The notes under the pieces were generated by a model. The model saw only the letters and a program-made list of their open reading frames with translations. It searched no databases and was not told where the DNA came from. A program made the position numbers and the translations under genes. A stretch of DNA of 28,762 nt, taken from a virus. Numbering within the stretch: position 1 is the stretch's first letter; every line of letters begins with the position of its first letter. The stretch spans positions 1-28,762 of IMG/VR virus record IMGVR_UViG_3300035190_000748, one strand, 5' to 3'. Below, in pieces: positions 6,277 to 12,682 of the stretch.

Positions 6277-6408
6277 ATGAAAGAACCAAGCATTATGAAA
6301 ATGGACTGGAAGGCTTTAGGGTATGAAAGAGAGTATAAAGATGGAAGACTCAGATGGGTTCCTCAGAATGTCACAGAAAATACAAAGGACAAAGATACTT
6401 CCTCTTAG
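6277..6408 (+). CDS. Hypothetical protein, 43 aa
   Basis: ATG 6277 to TAG 6408, initiated from a consensus leaderless promoter, which is the main evidence for it. The product is charged and polar with a basic-aromatic middle (KALGYEREYKDGRLRWVP), no membrane segment and no recognised family. Its 3' half overlaps the following gene in a different frame. Confidence 0.55.
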   Translation: MKEPSIMKMDWKALGYEREYKDGRLRWVPQNVTENTKDKDTSS

Positions 6409-6592
6409 GTGGATAGGTAATGCCTGTAGTGATATCGCTACTAGGAGTTTGCTTAAAGCTTTTGATTTAGATGAGCAAGGCAATTATGGATACCGTTTCA
6501 AATTTCATAGTAAGGTATGGGTTAAGTTCAACAAGCCCTATGAACGTTGGGGAACATACTACACAATTGATACAAGTGGGTGGGAAAATTAA
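6323..6592 (+). CDS. Hypothetical protein, up to 89 aa, start uncertain
   Basis: The C-terminal part from about residue 28 (LRWIGNACSDIATRSLLKAF onward) looks like a real folded domain with many aromatics. The N-terminal part overlaps the 6277-6408 gene out of frame. Possible starts are ATG 6323, 6341 and 6368; 6341 has the better purine-rich upstream site (GAAAGAG, about 9 nt away). It ends TAA 6592, three bases before the next gene. No family recognised. A programmed frameshift joining it to the 6277 gene is possible but no slippery motif is obvious. Confidence 0.5.
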   Translation: MKESIKMEDSDGFLRMSQKIQRTKILPLRWIGNACSDIATRSLLKAFDLDEQGNYGYRFKFHSKVWVKFNKPYERWGTYYTIDTSGWEN

Positions 6593-6594
6593 TT

Positions 6595-6705
6595 ATGGGA
6601 TGTAATAAATGCGGTATGACAAAAGAAAATATATCCTACTGGGATACTCATCAGACTATGAGCGACTATAGCATTTGGTGTTTAAAGAAAGTTGTGGTAT
6701 TATAA
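6595..6705 (+). CDS. Tiny CxxC protein, 36 aa
   Basis: ATG 6595 to TAA 6705, 36 codons, beginning two bases after the preceding stop. C3-x2-C6 near the N-terminus and C29 could bind a metal as part of a dimer. The end overlaps the extended -10 promoter of the next gene. Function unknown; short length limits confidence. Confidence 0.45.
   Translation: MGCNKCGMTKENISYWDTHQTMSDYSIWCLKKVVVL
6695..6703 (+). promoter_or_regulatory. Extended -10 promoter TGGTATTAT, leaderless layout (ATG 6710)
   Basis: TGgTATTAT ends 6 nt before ATG 6710; TTGGTG lies 17 bp upstream as a weak -35. It supports ATG 6710 over an in-frame TTG at 6692. Confidence 0.65.
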
Positions 6706-6709
6706 AACT

Positions 6710-7408
6710 ATGGAAAAAACATACTTAGATGATAACAAAAAAATATGGGTTATAGAAAATTTTTTGACCCAAGAAGAAATAGACTGGTTTAAAGTTCAAA
6801 CGGATGATCCTAATGGTTGGTATGCTACCATGCGTTCTCCATATGGAAACATTTTAAATAAATTTTTAGATGTTTTACCAGTATACGATAATGAAGGAAA
6901 GATTGAATTTCCTAATCAATTTTCAAAGTCTATAGATCTTCCAGTATTTTCTAGTCCTGGAGGTATTTGGGAACGACTTGAGTCTGTCTTGCCAGAGGGA
7001 TATAGGAGGCATGCAACTCTTCAAACTTTTAAGTATATGACAGATGAAGAAATTCAGACTAACTTAAACCATGCATTCTTTGAGCCTTATAATACACCAG
7101 AAGTGACGATACAAAAAGACAAAATTGACTTTGCAATGTACTGGCATTATGATCCAGGATTGGAAAGTAACATTCTTATATCTTTTAGCTTATACCTAAA
7201 TGATGATTTTGACGGTGGAGAATTAGAGTTTGCAAACTTACCAATAAAAATAAAACCAAAGTCAGGAATGTTAGTTGGAATACCTGGTGGAGAGTTTTAT
7301 ACACACAGAGTTGCCAAAGTTCTTGGTCCAAACTCAAGGCATACTCTTTATGGCAATTCTTATGTAAATCCTCAGAGTGCTCCAATTAGCACTGCTGATG
7401 ACTGCTAA
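6710..7408 (+). CDS. P4H-like 2OG-Fe(II) oxygenase
   Basis: A 232-aa protein. YWHYDPG near 142-148 gives the H-x-D pair, LYLNDDFDGGELEF near 159-172 is the Gly-Gly turn typical of P4H-type dioxygenases, KSGMLVGIPG follows, THRV holds the distal His and SRHTLYG the 2-oxoglutarate Arg. All catalytic residues are visible. It differs clearly from the neighbour at 5579, so the two probably have different substrates. The N-terminal 120 residues are a separate cap region. Start chosen from the leaderless promoter. Confidence 0.75.
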   Translation: MEKTYLDDNKKIWVIENFLTQEEIDWFKVQTDDPNGWYATMRSPYGNILNKFLDVLPVYDNEGKIEFPNQFSKSIDLPVFSSPGGIWERLESVLPEGYRRHATLQTFKYMTDEEIQTNLNHAFFEPYNTPEVTIQKDKIDFAMYWHYDPGLESNILISFSLYLNDDFDGGELEFANLPIKIKPKSGMLVGIPGGEFYTHRVAKVLGPNSRHTLYGNSYVNPQSAPISTADDC

Positions 7409-7415
7409 TTTGATA

Positions 7416-7625
7416 ATGAATAAACATTACGATATCCCTGATCCATTTCAAACCTTTGTAGCCAAGAAGTATGCTAATGCCAAAGGCTATGTGCATGATT
7501 TCTTTACTGGGGAATGGTCTTATAAGTGTATTGCTTGTAAGGATGATCTTTCTGCTCCATCCCGCAAAATTATGACAAAGATTAGACTGTTTCACACACG
7601 CAACGAGTGTCTTGGAGGATACTAA
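7416..7625 (+). CDS. Small zinc-binding-like protein, 69 aa
   Basis: I use ATG 7416; upstream in-frame ATGs at 7377 and 7398 overlap the preceding oxygenase gene. The protein has C-x2-C near residues 38-41 and a His and Cys near the C-terminus (H60, C65), a plausible four-ligand zinc site. It ends TAA 7625, overlapping the next ATG by one base. The codons near 7424 contain an ACATTACGA motif of the origin region, perhaps by chance. Confidence 0.6.
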   Translation: MNKHYDIPDPFQTFVAKKYANAKGYVHDFFTGEWSYKCIACKDDLSAPSRKIMTKIRLFHTRNECLGGY

Positions 7626-7771
7626 TGAGAATTAAAATTAATCGTGGCAAGCAGGTTGCTAACTATTCTTTGGGAGTCTATGCACATAACTGGGCGTATC
7701 CTATTGCCAATGAATGGGAAGTTGGTATATACTTTTTAAAGTGGTATGTGGGAGTGGAGTTGTTTAGATGA
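7625..7771 (+). CDS. Hypothetical protein, 48 aa
   Basis: ATG 7625 shares its A with the preceding TAA stop (TAATG) and the gene ends in an ATGA overlap with the next, a chain of coupled small genes. The product has a basic N-terminus and an aromatic-rich C-terminal half (several Trp, Tyr and Phe); no domain recognised. Confidence 0.5.
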   Translation: MRIKINRGKQVANYSLGVYAHNWAYPIANEWEVGIYFLKWYVGVELFR

Positions 7772-7887
7772 ACGAATCAGAGTTTGACCAAGAGTTTAGT
7801 GTTGAAGACATTACGAACGCCATAGTTAATCAGGCTAAGGCTGAGGTTAAGTCTAAGTTTGGCAATAAGAAACGGCATAGACAATAA
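7768..7887 (+). CDS. Hypothetical protein, 39 aa
   Basis: ATG 7768 overlaps the previous stop by ATGA and ends TAA 7887. The N-terminus is acidic and the C-terminus strongly basic (KSKFGNKKRHRQ), suggesting a nucleic-acid-binding tail on a short helix. It contains an exact GACATTACGA in its coding sequence (7807-7816). It converges with the minus-strand gene ending at 7888. Confidence 0.45.
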   Translation: MNESEFDQEFSVEDITNAIVNQAKAEVKSKFGNKKRHRQ

Positions 7888-8052
7888 TTAAAGATAAATA
7901 TCTTCAAGACATCTATTACAAAACCAGTCAGCTGAACCTGCAACCTTTCTAGAACCACCATAAACAACTTCATTATTGTCTACCTTATCAATTACTTCCC
8001 CATACATATATCCGTATACTATTGGTATTAGCCAGTGGTCGCATTCATACAT
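7888..8052 (-). CDS. Small zinc-ribbon-like protein, 54 aa
   Basis: The start is set at ATG 8052 because TGgTATGAT lies exactly 6 nt upstream; a longer frame from 8115 would overlap the divergent gene. The protein begins YECDHWLIPIVYG and ends WFCNRC, a Cys-His near the N-terminus paired with C-x2-C near the C-terminus. The C-x-H-W...PIVYG...C-x2-C pattern recalls uncharacterised proteins found in actinobacteria and their phages. Probably a zinc ribbon; function unknown. Confidence 0.7.
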   Translation of the reverse strand: MYECDHWLIPIVYGYMYGEVIDKVDNNEVVYGGSRKVAGSADWFCNRCLEDIYL

Positions 8053-8058
8053 ACAATA

Positions 8059-8067
8059 ATCATACCA
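8059..8067 (-). promoter_or_regulatory. Extended -10 promoter TGGTATGAT (minus), ATG 8052
   Basis: On the minus strand TGgTATGAT (8067 down to 8059) is followed by 6 nt and ATG 8052. It is divergent from the identical plus-strand element at 8091-8099. Confidence 0.7.
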
Positions 8068-8090
8068 TACTTGCATTACCGCTGAGTTTC

Positions 8091-8099
8091 TGGTATGAT
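8091..8099 (+). promoter_or_regulatory. Extended -10 promoter TGGTATGAT (plus), ATG 8106
   Basis: TGgTATGAT is followed by 6 nt and ATG 8106; TTGCAT at 8071-8076 is 17 bp upstream. This is one of three identical nonamers at this spacing in the window. Confidence 0.75.
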
Positions 8100-8105
8100 T
8101 GACAT

Positions 8106-8333
8106 ATGGAAACAAATGGGTGGACTAAAGACTTAGATGATGAACAAAAGGCCTACGTTATGGACCTAGTTATCACTACAGTCAAAGAAATTAGAGAGCA
8201 GATTGCTCAAGATATTGAGGCAACTGTTCCTGTTTGGCAAGGCTTGGGTTTTATGAAGAGTCGTAGAACAAAGGCTGCATTTAAAGTATGTGCTGCAATT
8301 GCAAGAGGACAAAATGAAAGGGTACCTATATAA
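8106..8333 (+). CDS. Hypothetical helical protein, 75 aa
   Basis: A 75-aa, largely helical, charged protein with no recognised motif. It begins directly at a leaderless promoter and its TAA overlaps the ATG of the next gene by one base (TAATG), so the three genes 8106, 8333 and 8563 form a coupled unit. The two following genes encode membrane proteins. Confidence 0.7.
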   Translation: METNGWTKDLDDEQKAYVMDLVITTVKEIREQIAQDIEATVPVWQGLGFMKSRRTKAAFKVCAAIARGQNERVPI

Positions 8334-8566
8334 TGTGGTCATGGGTTCTAGCAATACTAGGCATCACTGGAATATTTCTTGTTGGAAGAAAAACAATATG
8401 GGGTTGGTTAGTACTTTGTGCTAATGAAGTTCTTTGGGTTACATATGCTTTAGTAACCAAACAATATGGATTTATAGCAATGGCAATTGCATATGTTGTA
8501 GTATATCTTAAGTCGTACTCTCACTGGAGAAAAGATCATTTACAAATAGAAAAGGAAAATAAATGA
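8333..8566 (+). CDS. Small membrane protein, 77 aa, PnuC-like fragment pattern
   Basis: Three hydrophobic segments (about residues 2-16, 22-39 and 45-60) followed by a charged C-terminus. The pattern W-GW-L...N-x-LW-x-x-YA-L-x-T-x-Q-x-G resembles a family of short phage or actinobacterial membrane proteins distantly like one repeat of PnuC-type transporters. At 77 aa it is too short for a transporter and may act as an oligomer. A holin role is possible but not supported by context. Confidence 0.65.
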   Translation: MWSWVLAILGITGIFLVGRKTIWGWLVLCANEVLWVTYALVTKQYGFIAMAIAYVVVYLKSYSHWRKDHLQIEKENK

Positions 8567-8667
8567 ACATAGCAGAAGCACTTGTACTTGGACTATTTGC
8601 ATTCTTTGCAGGGTATGGAGTATCATATCTTGTAATGACAATTGGTATTAAGCAAGATAAAGAATAG
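8563..8667 (+). CDS. Single-span membrane peptide, 34 aa
   Basis: ATG 8563 overlaps the preceding stop (ATGA) and has AAAAGGAAA upstream as ribosome site. Residues 5-27 form one hydrophobic helix with a short charged tail. It ends 8 nt before tRNA-Met. Likely a small membrane partner of the preceding protein. Confidence 0.6.
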   Translation: MNIAEALVLGLFAFFAGYGVSYLVMTIGIKQDKE

Positions 8668-8675
8668 TGGTATTA

Positions 8676-8749
8676 GCTCCAGTAGCTCAGTTGGTTAGAG
8701 CCCCAAACTCATAATTTGGTCGTCGTAGGTTCAAGTCCTACCTGGTGCA
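8676..8749 (+). tRNA. tRNA-Met (CAU anticodon)
   Basis: A full cloverleaf can be drawn: acceptor GCTCCAG/CTGGTGC (one T-T mismatch at pair 3-70), D arm GCTC...GAGC, anticodon arm CCAAA-CTCATAA-TTTGG with CAT, and T arm GTAGG-TTCAAGT-CCTAC. No CCA is encoded. A CAU tRNA could be Met or lysidine-modified Ile. Because an Ile(UAU) tRNA is present at 9876, Met is the simpler call. Confidence 0.85.
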
Positions 8750-8788
8750 CAAGATCTGTTTATAGATCTACTTATATAAGGAGAATAA

Positions 8789-9325
8789 ATGAAAACTGTA
8801 GGAGAAAAACTTGGTAACTTTGCCGTTACTGGAGTTAAACCTGGGGCACTATCTTATGATGATTCCTCATTTGAAGTACTAACACAAGATTCTTTTCCAG
8901 GCAAATGGAAGATTATTGTATTCTATCCAAAGGACTTTACATTTGTATGCCCAACAGAAATTGTTGCATATGATGCACTTGTAAATGATTTCAATGATCG
9001 TGATGCAGTCCTTATGACTGGATCAGTTGATAACGAGTTCTGTAAGGTTGCATGGAGAAATGCACATGATGATCTAAAGAAGACAAACTCATGGGCATTT
9101 GCAGACACAGCACATCAGTTAGCTGGAGACCTTGGTGTTCATCATTCATCTGGTGTTACATATCGTGCAACATTTATTGTTGATCCAGAAAACACTATTC
9201 AACACATTACAGTAAATAATCTTGATGTTGGTCGTAATGCAGATGAGGCTCTTCGTGTGCTTGATGCACTACAAACAGGAGAGCTTTGTGCATGCAATAG
9301 ACCTCTTGGAGGAGAGACTCTATAA
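8789..9325 (+). CDS. ahpC: Peroxiredoxin AhpC
   Basis: A 178-aa typical 2-Cys peroxiredoxin that reduces hydrogen peroxide, organic peroxides and peroxynitrite in the cytoplasm. YPKDFTFVCPTEI holds the peroxidatic Cys at residue 54, and CACNRPLGG at the C-terminus (C167, C169) supplies the resolving Cys, as in actinobacterial AhpC. The ribosome site AAGGAG is strong. AGATCT occurs twice (8752 and 8764), forming a 6-bp hairpin in the leader. The stop overlaps the ahpD start (TAATG). The ahpC-ahpD order is the mycobacterial arrangement, where AhpD recycles AhpC in place of AhpF. A host-derived auxiliary gene is likely. Confidence 0.93.
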   Translation: MKTVGEKLGNFAVTGVKPGALSYDDSSFEVLTQDSFPGKWKIIVFYPKDFTFVCPTEIVAYDALVNDFNDRDAVLMTGSVDNEFCKVAWRNAHDDLKKTNSWAFADTAHQLAGDLGVHHSSGVTYRATFIVDPENTIQHITVNNLDVGRNADEALRVLDALQTGELCACNRPLGGETL

Positions 9326-9837
9326 TGTCTTGGGTTGATCAGCTTAAGGAAAACCTTCCAGAGTATGCAAAGGACATTAAGTTAAATCTTGATGCAGTAA
9401 TTAATAGATCATCTATTGATCCTGATCATGCTACATACCTTGCTTTAGCAGCAGCATTTTCCACAGGCAATGGCAAGCTTGTTGCTTTTATTACAGCAAG
9501 TGCAACTGATCAAGTAGAACGAGATGCAGCATTAACTGCTGGTGCAATCATGGCACAAAACAATGTTTGGTATCCATACTTAGAAATGGCAGATGATGCT
9601 AACCTAACTGGACTACCAGCACAACTTCGTATGAATGCAATTGCATCTCATGGTGGTACAACAAAGGGCAAGTTTGAGGCATACTCTCTTGCTTCATCTA
9701 TTGTTGGTAAGTGTCACTTCTGTGTTAAAGCACACTATGAAACATTGAAAGAAGAAGGCTATACAGTTGAACAGTTGCGTGATATCGGAAGAATTGCAGC
9801 AACAGTTAATGCATTAGCAAAGATACTTTCAGCTTAG
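9325..9837 (+). CDS. ahpD: Alkylhydroperoxidase AhpD
   Basis: A 170-aa CMD-fold protein translated by coupling to ahpC. The catalytic set E118, C130-x2-C133 and H137 is in place, at the same numbers as I recall for the mycobacterial enzyme. AhpD reduces oxidised AhpC and is itself reduced by lipoyl proteins (in Mycobacterium through SucB and Lpd). The phage therefore carries the two dedicated proteins and relies on the host for lipoamide and its reductase. Two tRNA genes follow. Confidence 0.93.
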   Translation: MSWVDQLKENLPEYAKDIKLNLDAVINRSSIDPDHATYLALAAAFSTGNGKLVAFITASATDQVERDAALTAGAIMAQNNVWYPYLEMADDANLTGLPAQLRMNAIASHGGTTKGKFEAYSLASSIVGKCHFCVKAHYETLKEEGYTVEQLRDIGRIAATVNALAKILSA

Positions 9838-9875
9838 CAAAAGTCCTGGGTATGACTAAAACTGCCTAACTTTAA

Positions 9876-9952
9876 ACATCTGTAACTCAGTTGGTTAGAG
9901 TACCTGCCTTATATGCAGAGAGCCGTAGGTTCAAGTCCTACCAGATGTACCA
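9876..9952 (+). tRNA. tRNA-Ile (UAU anticodon), CCA encoded
   Basis: Acceptor ACATCTG/CAGATGT pairs perfectly. The D arm is ACTC...GAGT, the anticodon arm CCTGC-CTTATAT-GCAGA carries TAT (closing pair mismatched) and the T arm is GTAGG-TTCAAGT-CCTAC. The discriminator A is followed by CCA at 9950-9952. A UAU-Ile tRNA reads AUA, a codon frequent in this AT-rich phage; most bacteria use a lysidine tRNA for it. Confidence 0.9.
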
Positions 9953-9953
9953 A

Positions 9954-10025
9954 GCCTTTATAGCTCAGCGGAAGAGCGGACGGTTTCTACCCGTTAGGTC
10001 GGAGGTTCAAATCCTTCTAAGGGCG
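9954..10025 (+). tRNA. tRNA-Arg (UCU anticodon)
   Basis: Acceptor GCCTTTA/TAAGGGC, D arm GCTC...GAGC, anticodon arm GACGG-TTTCTAC-CCGTT with TCT, T arm GGAGG-TTCAAAT-CCTTC. It reads AGA and AGG. It starts one base after the CCA of tRNA-Ile, so the two are cotranscribed. Its last 9 nt overlap the stop codon and end of the minus-strand methyltransferase gene. A T-run (CTTTTT) follows and may end transcription. Confidence 0.9.
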
Positions 10026-10598
10026 CTTTTTAATGTATACATCTGCATACATGTTTTCTTGTAATGCAAAACCAATAACTTCCCAGTCTTTGTTTTGATC
10101 TAAAAATTCACACACAACTTCAATAACACCGTAGTCTACTCCATGATCTTGGTCTACTATATAGTCGTTAAACCCAATGATTCCATCTTCCGCTAAAAGC
10201 AAAAGGGAATTAATTAAATCAGTTTTACAGTGATTGTAGTCATGGTTAGCATCAATGTAAATATAGTCAAACTTTTTATCAAGTGTTGGCATAATGTCAT
10301 CACTATATCCTCTATGATAAGTAATAGTTTTAACATTCTTAAATCTATTTTTTACAAAATCAAAATGTCCTGCTTTATTAAACCTATTGCAGTCAGGCCA
10401 ATCGTTGGCTTTAAACACGTCTACAAGGTCAATAGAGACTGGATTAACTTCTTTTATAAGTACTTCTGCATAGTCTCCAGCAAGTGTGCCTATCTCAAGT
10501 ATTCTTGATCCCTTTGGTATGTGCTTGGCAAATTCTTCTTTGCTTGTAAAAAGTCTTGCATTATTTAGCTGATCTTGTGATATAGTTTTAATAGGCAT
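10017..10598 (-). CDS. Class I SAM methyltransferase (Methyltransf_24-like)
   Basis: A 193-aa Rossmann methyltransferase. RILEIGTLAGDYAEVL near 32-47 is the SAM loop, DLVDVF near 57-62 the acidic end of strand 2, FDYIYIDANHDY near 110-121 the motif that gives Methyltransf_24 proteins their D-x-x-H signature, and IIGFNDYI the next strand. Such enzymes are often encoded in glycan clusters. A divergent protein of the same family begins 40 bp away. Its start fits a leaderless promoter, and its 3' end overlaps tRNA-Arg. Confidence 0.8.
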   Translation of the reverse strand: MPIKTISQDQLNNARLFTSKEEFAKHIPKGSRILEIGTLAGDYAEVLIKEVNPVSIDLVDVFKANDWPDCNRFNKAGHFDFVKNRFKNVKTITYHRGYSDDIMPTLDKKFDYIYIDANHDYNHCKTDLINSLLLLAEDGIIGFNDYIVDQDHGVDYGVIEVVCEFLDQNKDWEVIGFALQENMYADVYIKKRP

Positions 10599-10604
10599 AA
10601 GCCT

Positions 10605-10613
10605 AGTATATCA
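10605..10613 (-). promoter_or_regulatory. Extended -10 promoter, leaderless layout (ATG 10598)
   Basis: On the minus strand TGaTATACT (10613 down to 10605) ends 6 nt before ATG 10598. Only 12 bp separate it from the plus-strand TATAAT at 10626, so the two polymerases must compete. Confidence 0.65.
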
Positions 10614-10625
10614 GAGTCTCTAGTG

Positions 10626-10631
10626 TATAAT
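10626..10631 (+). promoter_or_regulatory. -10 element TATAAT for ATG 10639
   Basis: TATAAT ends 7 nt before ATG 10639. The in-frame ATG at 10630 overlaps this hexamer and is unlikely to be in the mRNA, so 10639 is preferred. Confidence 0.6.
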
Positions 10632-10638
10632 GATATAC

Positions 10639-11214
10639 ATGGGGTATCCAAATTGGTTTAATATAAGTGCCGTTAAATATTTTGATTTAATCTTACCACG
10701 CAGGTTTGCAGGTAAACCACTCATAGACTTTCTACAGATAGGTGCGTACACTGGTGATGCTAGTGAATGGATGTTAGATAATATACTTACAGATCCAACT
10801 TCATGGCTTACTGATGTTGATACCTGGTCTGGGTCTGAAGAAGAAGCACACAAGAAATTTGACTGGAATGAACTTGAACAGTTTTATGATAGCAGAATGT
10901 CTGCTTATACAAATGTATGTAAAGTTAAAGGGTACTCTGAAGAGTTCCTTAATACCGCTGAGAAATCACACTATGATTTTATATACATAGATGGCGATCA
11001 TACTGCACATGGAGTATATACAGATGCAATACTTGGCTGGGATAAGCTAAAAATTAATGGGATAATGGCATTTGATGACTACCTATGGCAACATGATACA
11101 TACCAGGAACACCTTAGACCTAAGCCAGGAATAGATAGGTTTTTACAAGAGCATAGTGGTAAATATCAGATACTGATTATGGATGAGCAAGTTTGGATAT
11201 TAAAGCATGAGTAA
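10639..11214 (+). CDS. Class I SAM methyltransferase (Methyltransf_24-like)
   Basis: A 191-aa protein with FLQIGAYTGDASEWML near 28-43 (SAM loop), DFIYIDGDHTAHGVYTD near 113-129 (the D-x-D-H signature) and IMAFDDYLW near 139-147. It is related in layout to the divergent gene at 10017-10598. It overlaps the following glycosyltransferase by 8 nt, so methylation of a glycan is plausible. The start is chosen by the -10 element; ATG 10630 would add three residues. Confidence 0.8.
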   Translation: MGYPNWFNISAVKYFDLILPRRFAGKPLIDFLQIGAYTGDASEWMLDNILTDPTSWLTDVDTWSGSEEEAHKKFDWNELEQFYDSRMSAYTNVCKVKGYSEEFLNTAEKSHYDFIYIDGDHTAHGVYTDAILGWDKLKINGIMAFDDYLWQHDTYQEHLRPKPGIDRFLQEHSGKYQILIMDEQVWILKHE

Positions 11215-12682
11215 GCTTAAAGGGTTTGGGCCAGCGTATGTTATAAATCTTAAAGACCACACTCATAGATTAAAGAATGTAGAGGATCAGTTTAATAAGT
11301 ACGGAGTAACTGATTATACTATTATTGAAGCAGTTGATGGTAGGAAAAGCGATCTTTCTGATCAAATATCTGGAAAGTATCCTAAGTTAAAACCATCAGA
11401 AATTGGATGCATGATATCTCATATTAAAACTATAAAGCATTGGCTTGATACTTCTGATAGTGATTATGCAATTATAATGGAGGATGACTTTAGTTTTGAT
11501 ACAGTTGAGCATTGGTCATGGGATTGGCAATATGTAATAAATAATCTACCAAAAAGGTGGGATATTGTACAACTAATAATGATTAAGAATGAGCCAGTTA
11601 AATTTAGTCTTCATAAAAAAGAAAAGTATAACGTTAATACAAGAGGCTCGTATGAGTGGTCAACTGCATGCTATATTATTAATAGAAAATATGCAGAGTC
11701 ATTTATTAAAGATCATACGATAGAAGATAAATATGTTCTTAAAAATTATGGATTGAAAAATCAAGCAGCAGATGTTATTTTGTATAACCTTGGTGAAGCA
11801 TATTCTATGCCACTATTTACACATATACTAGATCCAAAAAATTCAATAAATAAAAATCATGAAGACTTTCATTTAAAGTCTAGCAACTATATAAATAAAT
11901 GGTGGGCAAAGAATGGTAAACTTTATCCCAAAGAACAATTTTTTAATATTAATGAAGGCCTCAATAATAAGGTTGGAAAACCAAATATTTGTTTTAAGAT
12001 ATTTCATAACGAAGAAGATACTCCTATGATGGAAAAAAGAAATATACTAACTAAGCGTGCTATCACACAACTGGAAAAAGATTTTGATAACTTTGATACG
12101 CCAACAATAATGATTAAAAACACAGACGACATAAAATCTTTTTATAAAAATGCACAAATAAAGGTTGATCCAAAAGGATGGCTAGGTGAAGGTTGGAAGC
12201 CTGGAGAGCTTGGAATTTGGGCAAGTAACTATACGGCATGGAAAAACTTTTCTGAATCTAGTTATGACCATATTATATTAATGGAAGATGATATACAACT
12301 TTCAAAAGACTTTAGTGAAAAACTATATGAGTACATAGACGAACTTCCAGAGGACTGGGATGTATTCACAGTTTATGTTCCTCCAACTGGCAACGTAAGA
12401 TACAAGAAAGATGGAAAGCATCTGGACATTGGAAAGAAAAATGTATGTAAGGTTTATCAATCATGGTCATGCTTATGCTATGTTGTAAGCAAGGATGGTG
12501 CTAAAAAATTAACTGAAATGGTAAAAACTCCAGTATCAAGACCAATTGATCACTATCTATTTTATAATGAAGATATAAATGTTTATGCTATAAAATACAA
12601 TAGAGCTAATATTTGTAATATATATTCAACAACATCAACTGTTCAGCATACAAAAAAACAAGATATGACAGGATATCTTTAA
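11207..12682 (+). CDS. Tandem GT25-like glycosyltransferase
   Basis: A 491-aa protein with two related halves. The first (about 1-215) has AYVINLKDHTHRL near the start, an E-A-V-D-G-R motif, SEIGCMISHIKTIKHWL and IIMEDDFSF, the standard GT25 (LPS glycosyltransferase) order with its acidic nucleotide-sugar motif. The second half (about 258-491) has CFKIFHNEED at its start, LGIWASNYTAWKNF and HIILMEDDIQL, a second, more diverged GT25-like domain. Each half probably transfers one sugar. GT25 enzymes build surface polysaccharides or glycosylate proteins. It overlaps the methyltransferase before it and converges with the sugar transferase after it. Confidence 0.85.
   Translation: MSKLKGFGPAYVINLKDHTHRLKNVEDQFNKYGVTDYTIIEAVDGRKSDLSDQISGKYPKLKPSEIGCMISHIKTIKHWLDTSDSDYAIIMEDDFSFDTVEHWSWDWQYVINNLPKRWDIVQLIMIKNEPVKFSLHKKEKYNVNTRGSYEWSTACYIINRKYAESFIKDHTIEDKYVLKNYGLKNQAADVILYNLGEAYSMPLFTHILDPKNSINKNHEDFHLKSSNYINKWWAKNGKLYPKEQFFNINEGLNNKVGKPNICFKIFHNEEDTPMMEKRNILTKRAITQLEKDFDNFDTPTIMIKNTDDIKSFYKNAQIKVDPKGWLGEGWKPGELGIWASNYTAWKNFSESSYDHIILMEDDIQLSKDFSEKLYEYIDELPEDWDVFTVYVPPTGNVRYKKDGKHLDIGKKNVCKVYQSWSCLCYVVSKDGAKKLTEMVKTPVSRPIDHYLFYNEDINVYAIKYNRANICNIYSTTSTVQHTKKQDMTGYL

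Noticed and set aside
8668-8676. TGGTATTAG as a promoter for tRNA-Met
   Set aside because: It overlaps the first base of the tRNA, so it cannot start a transcript that includes it.
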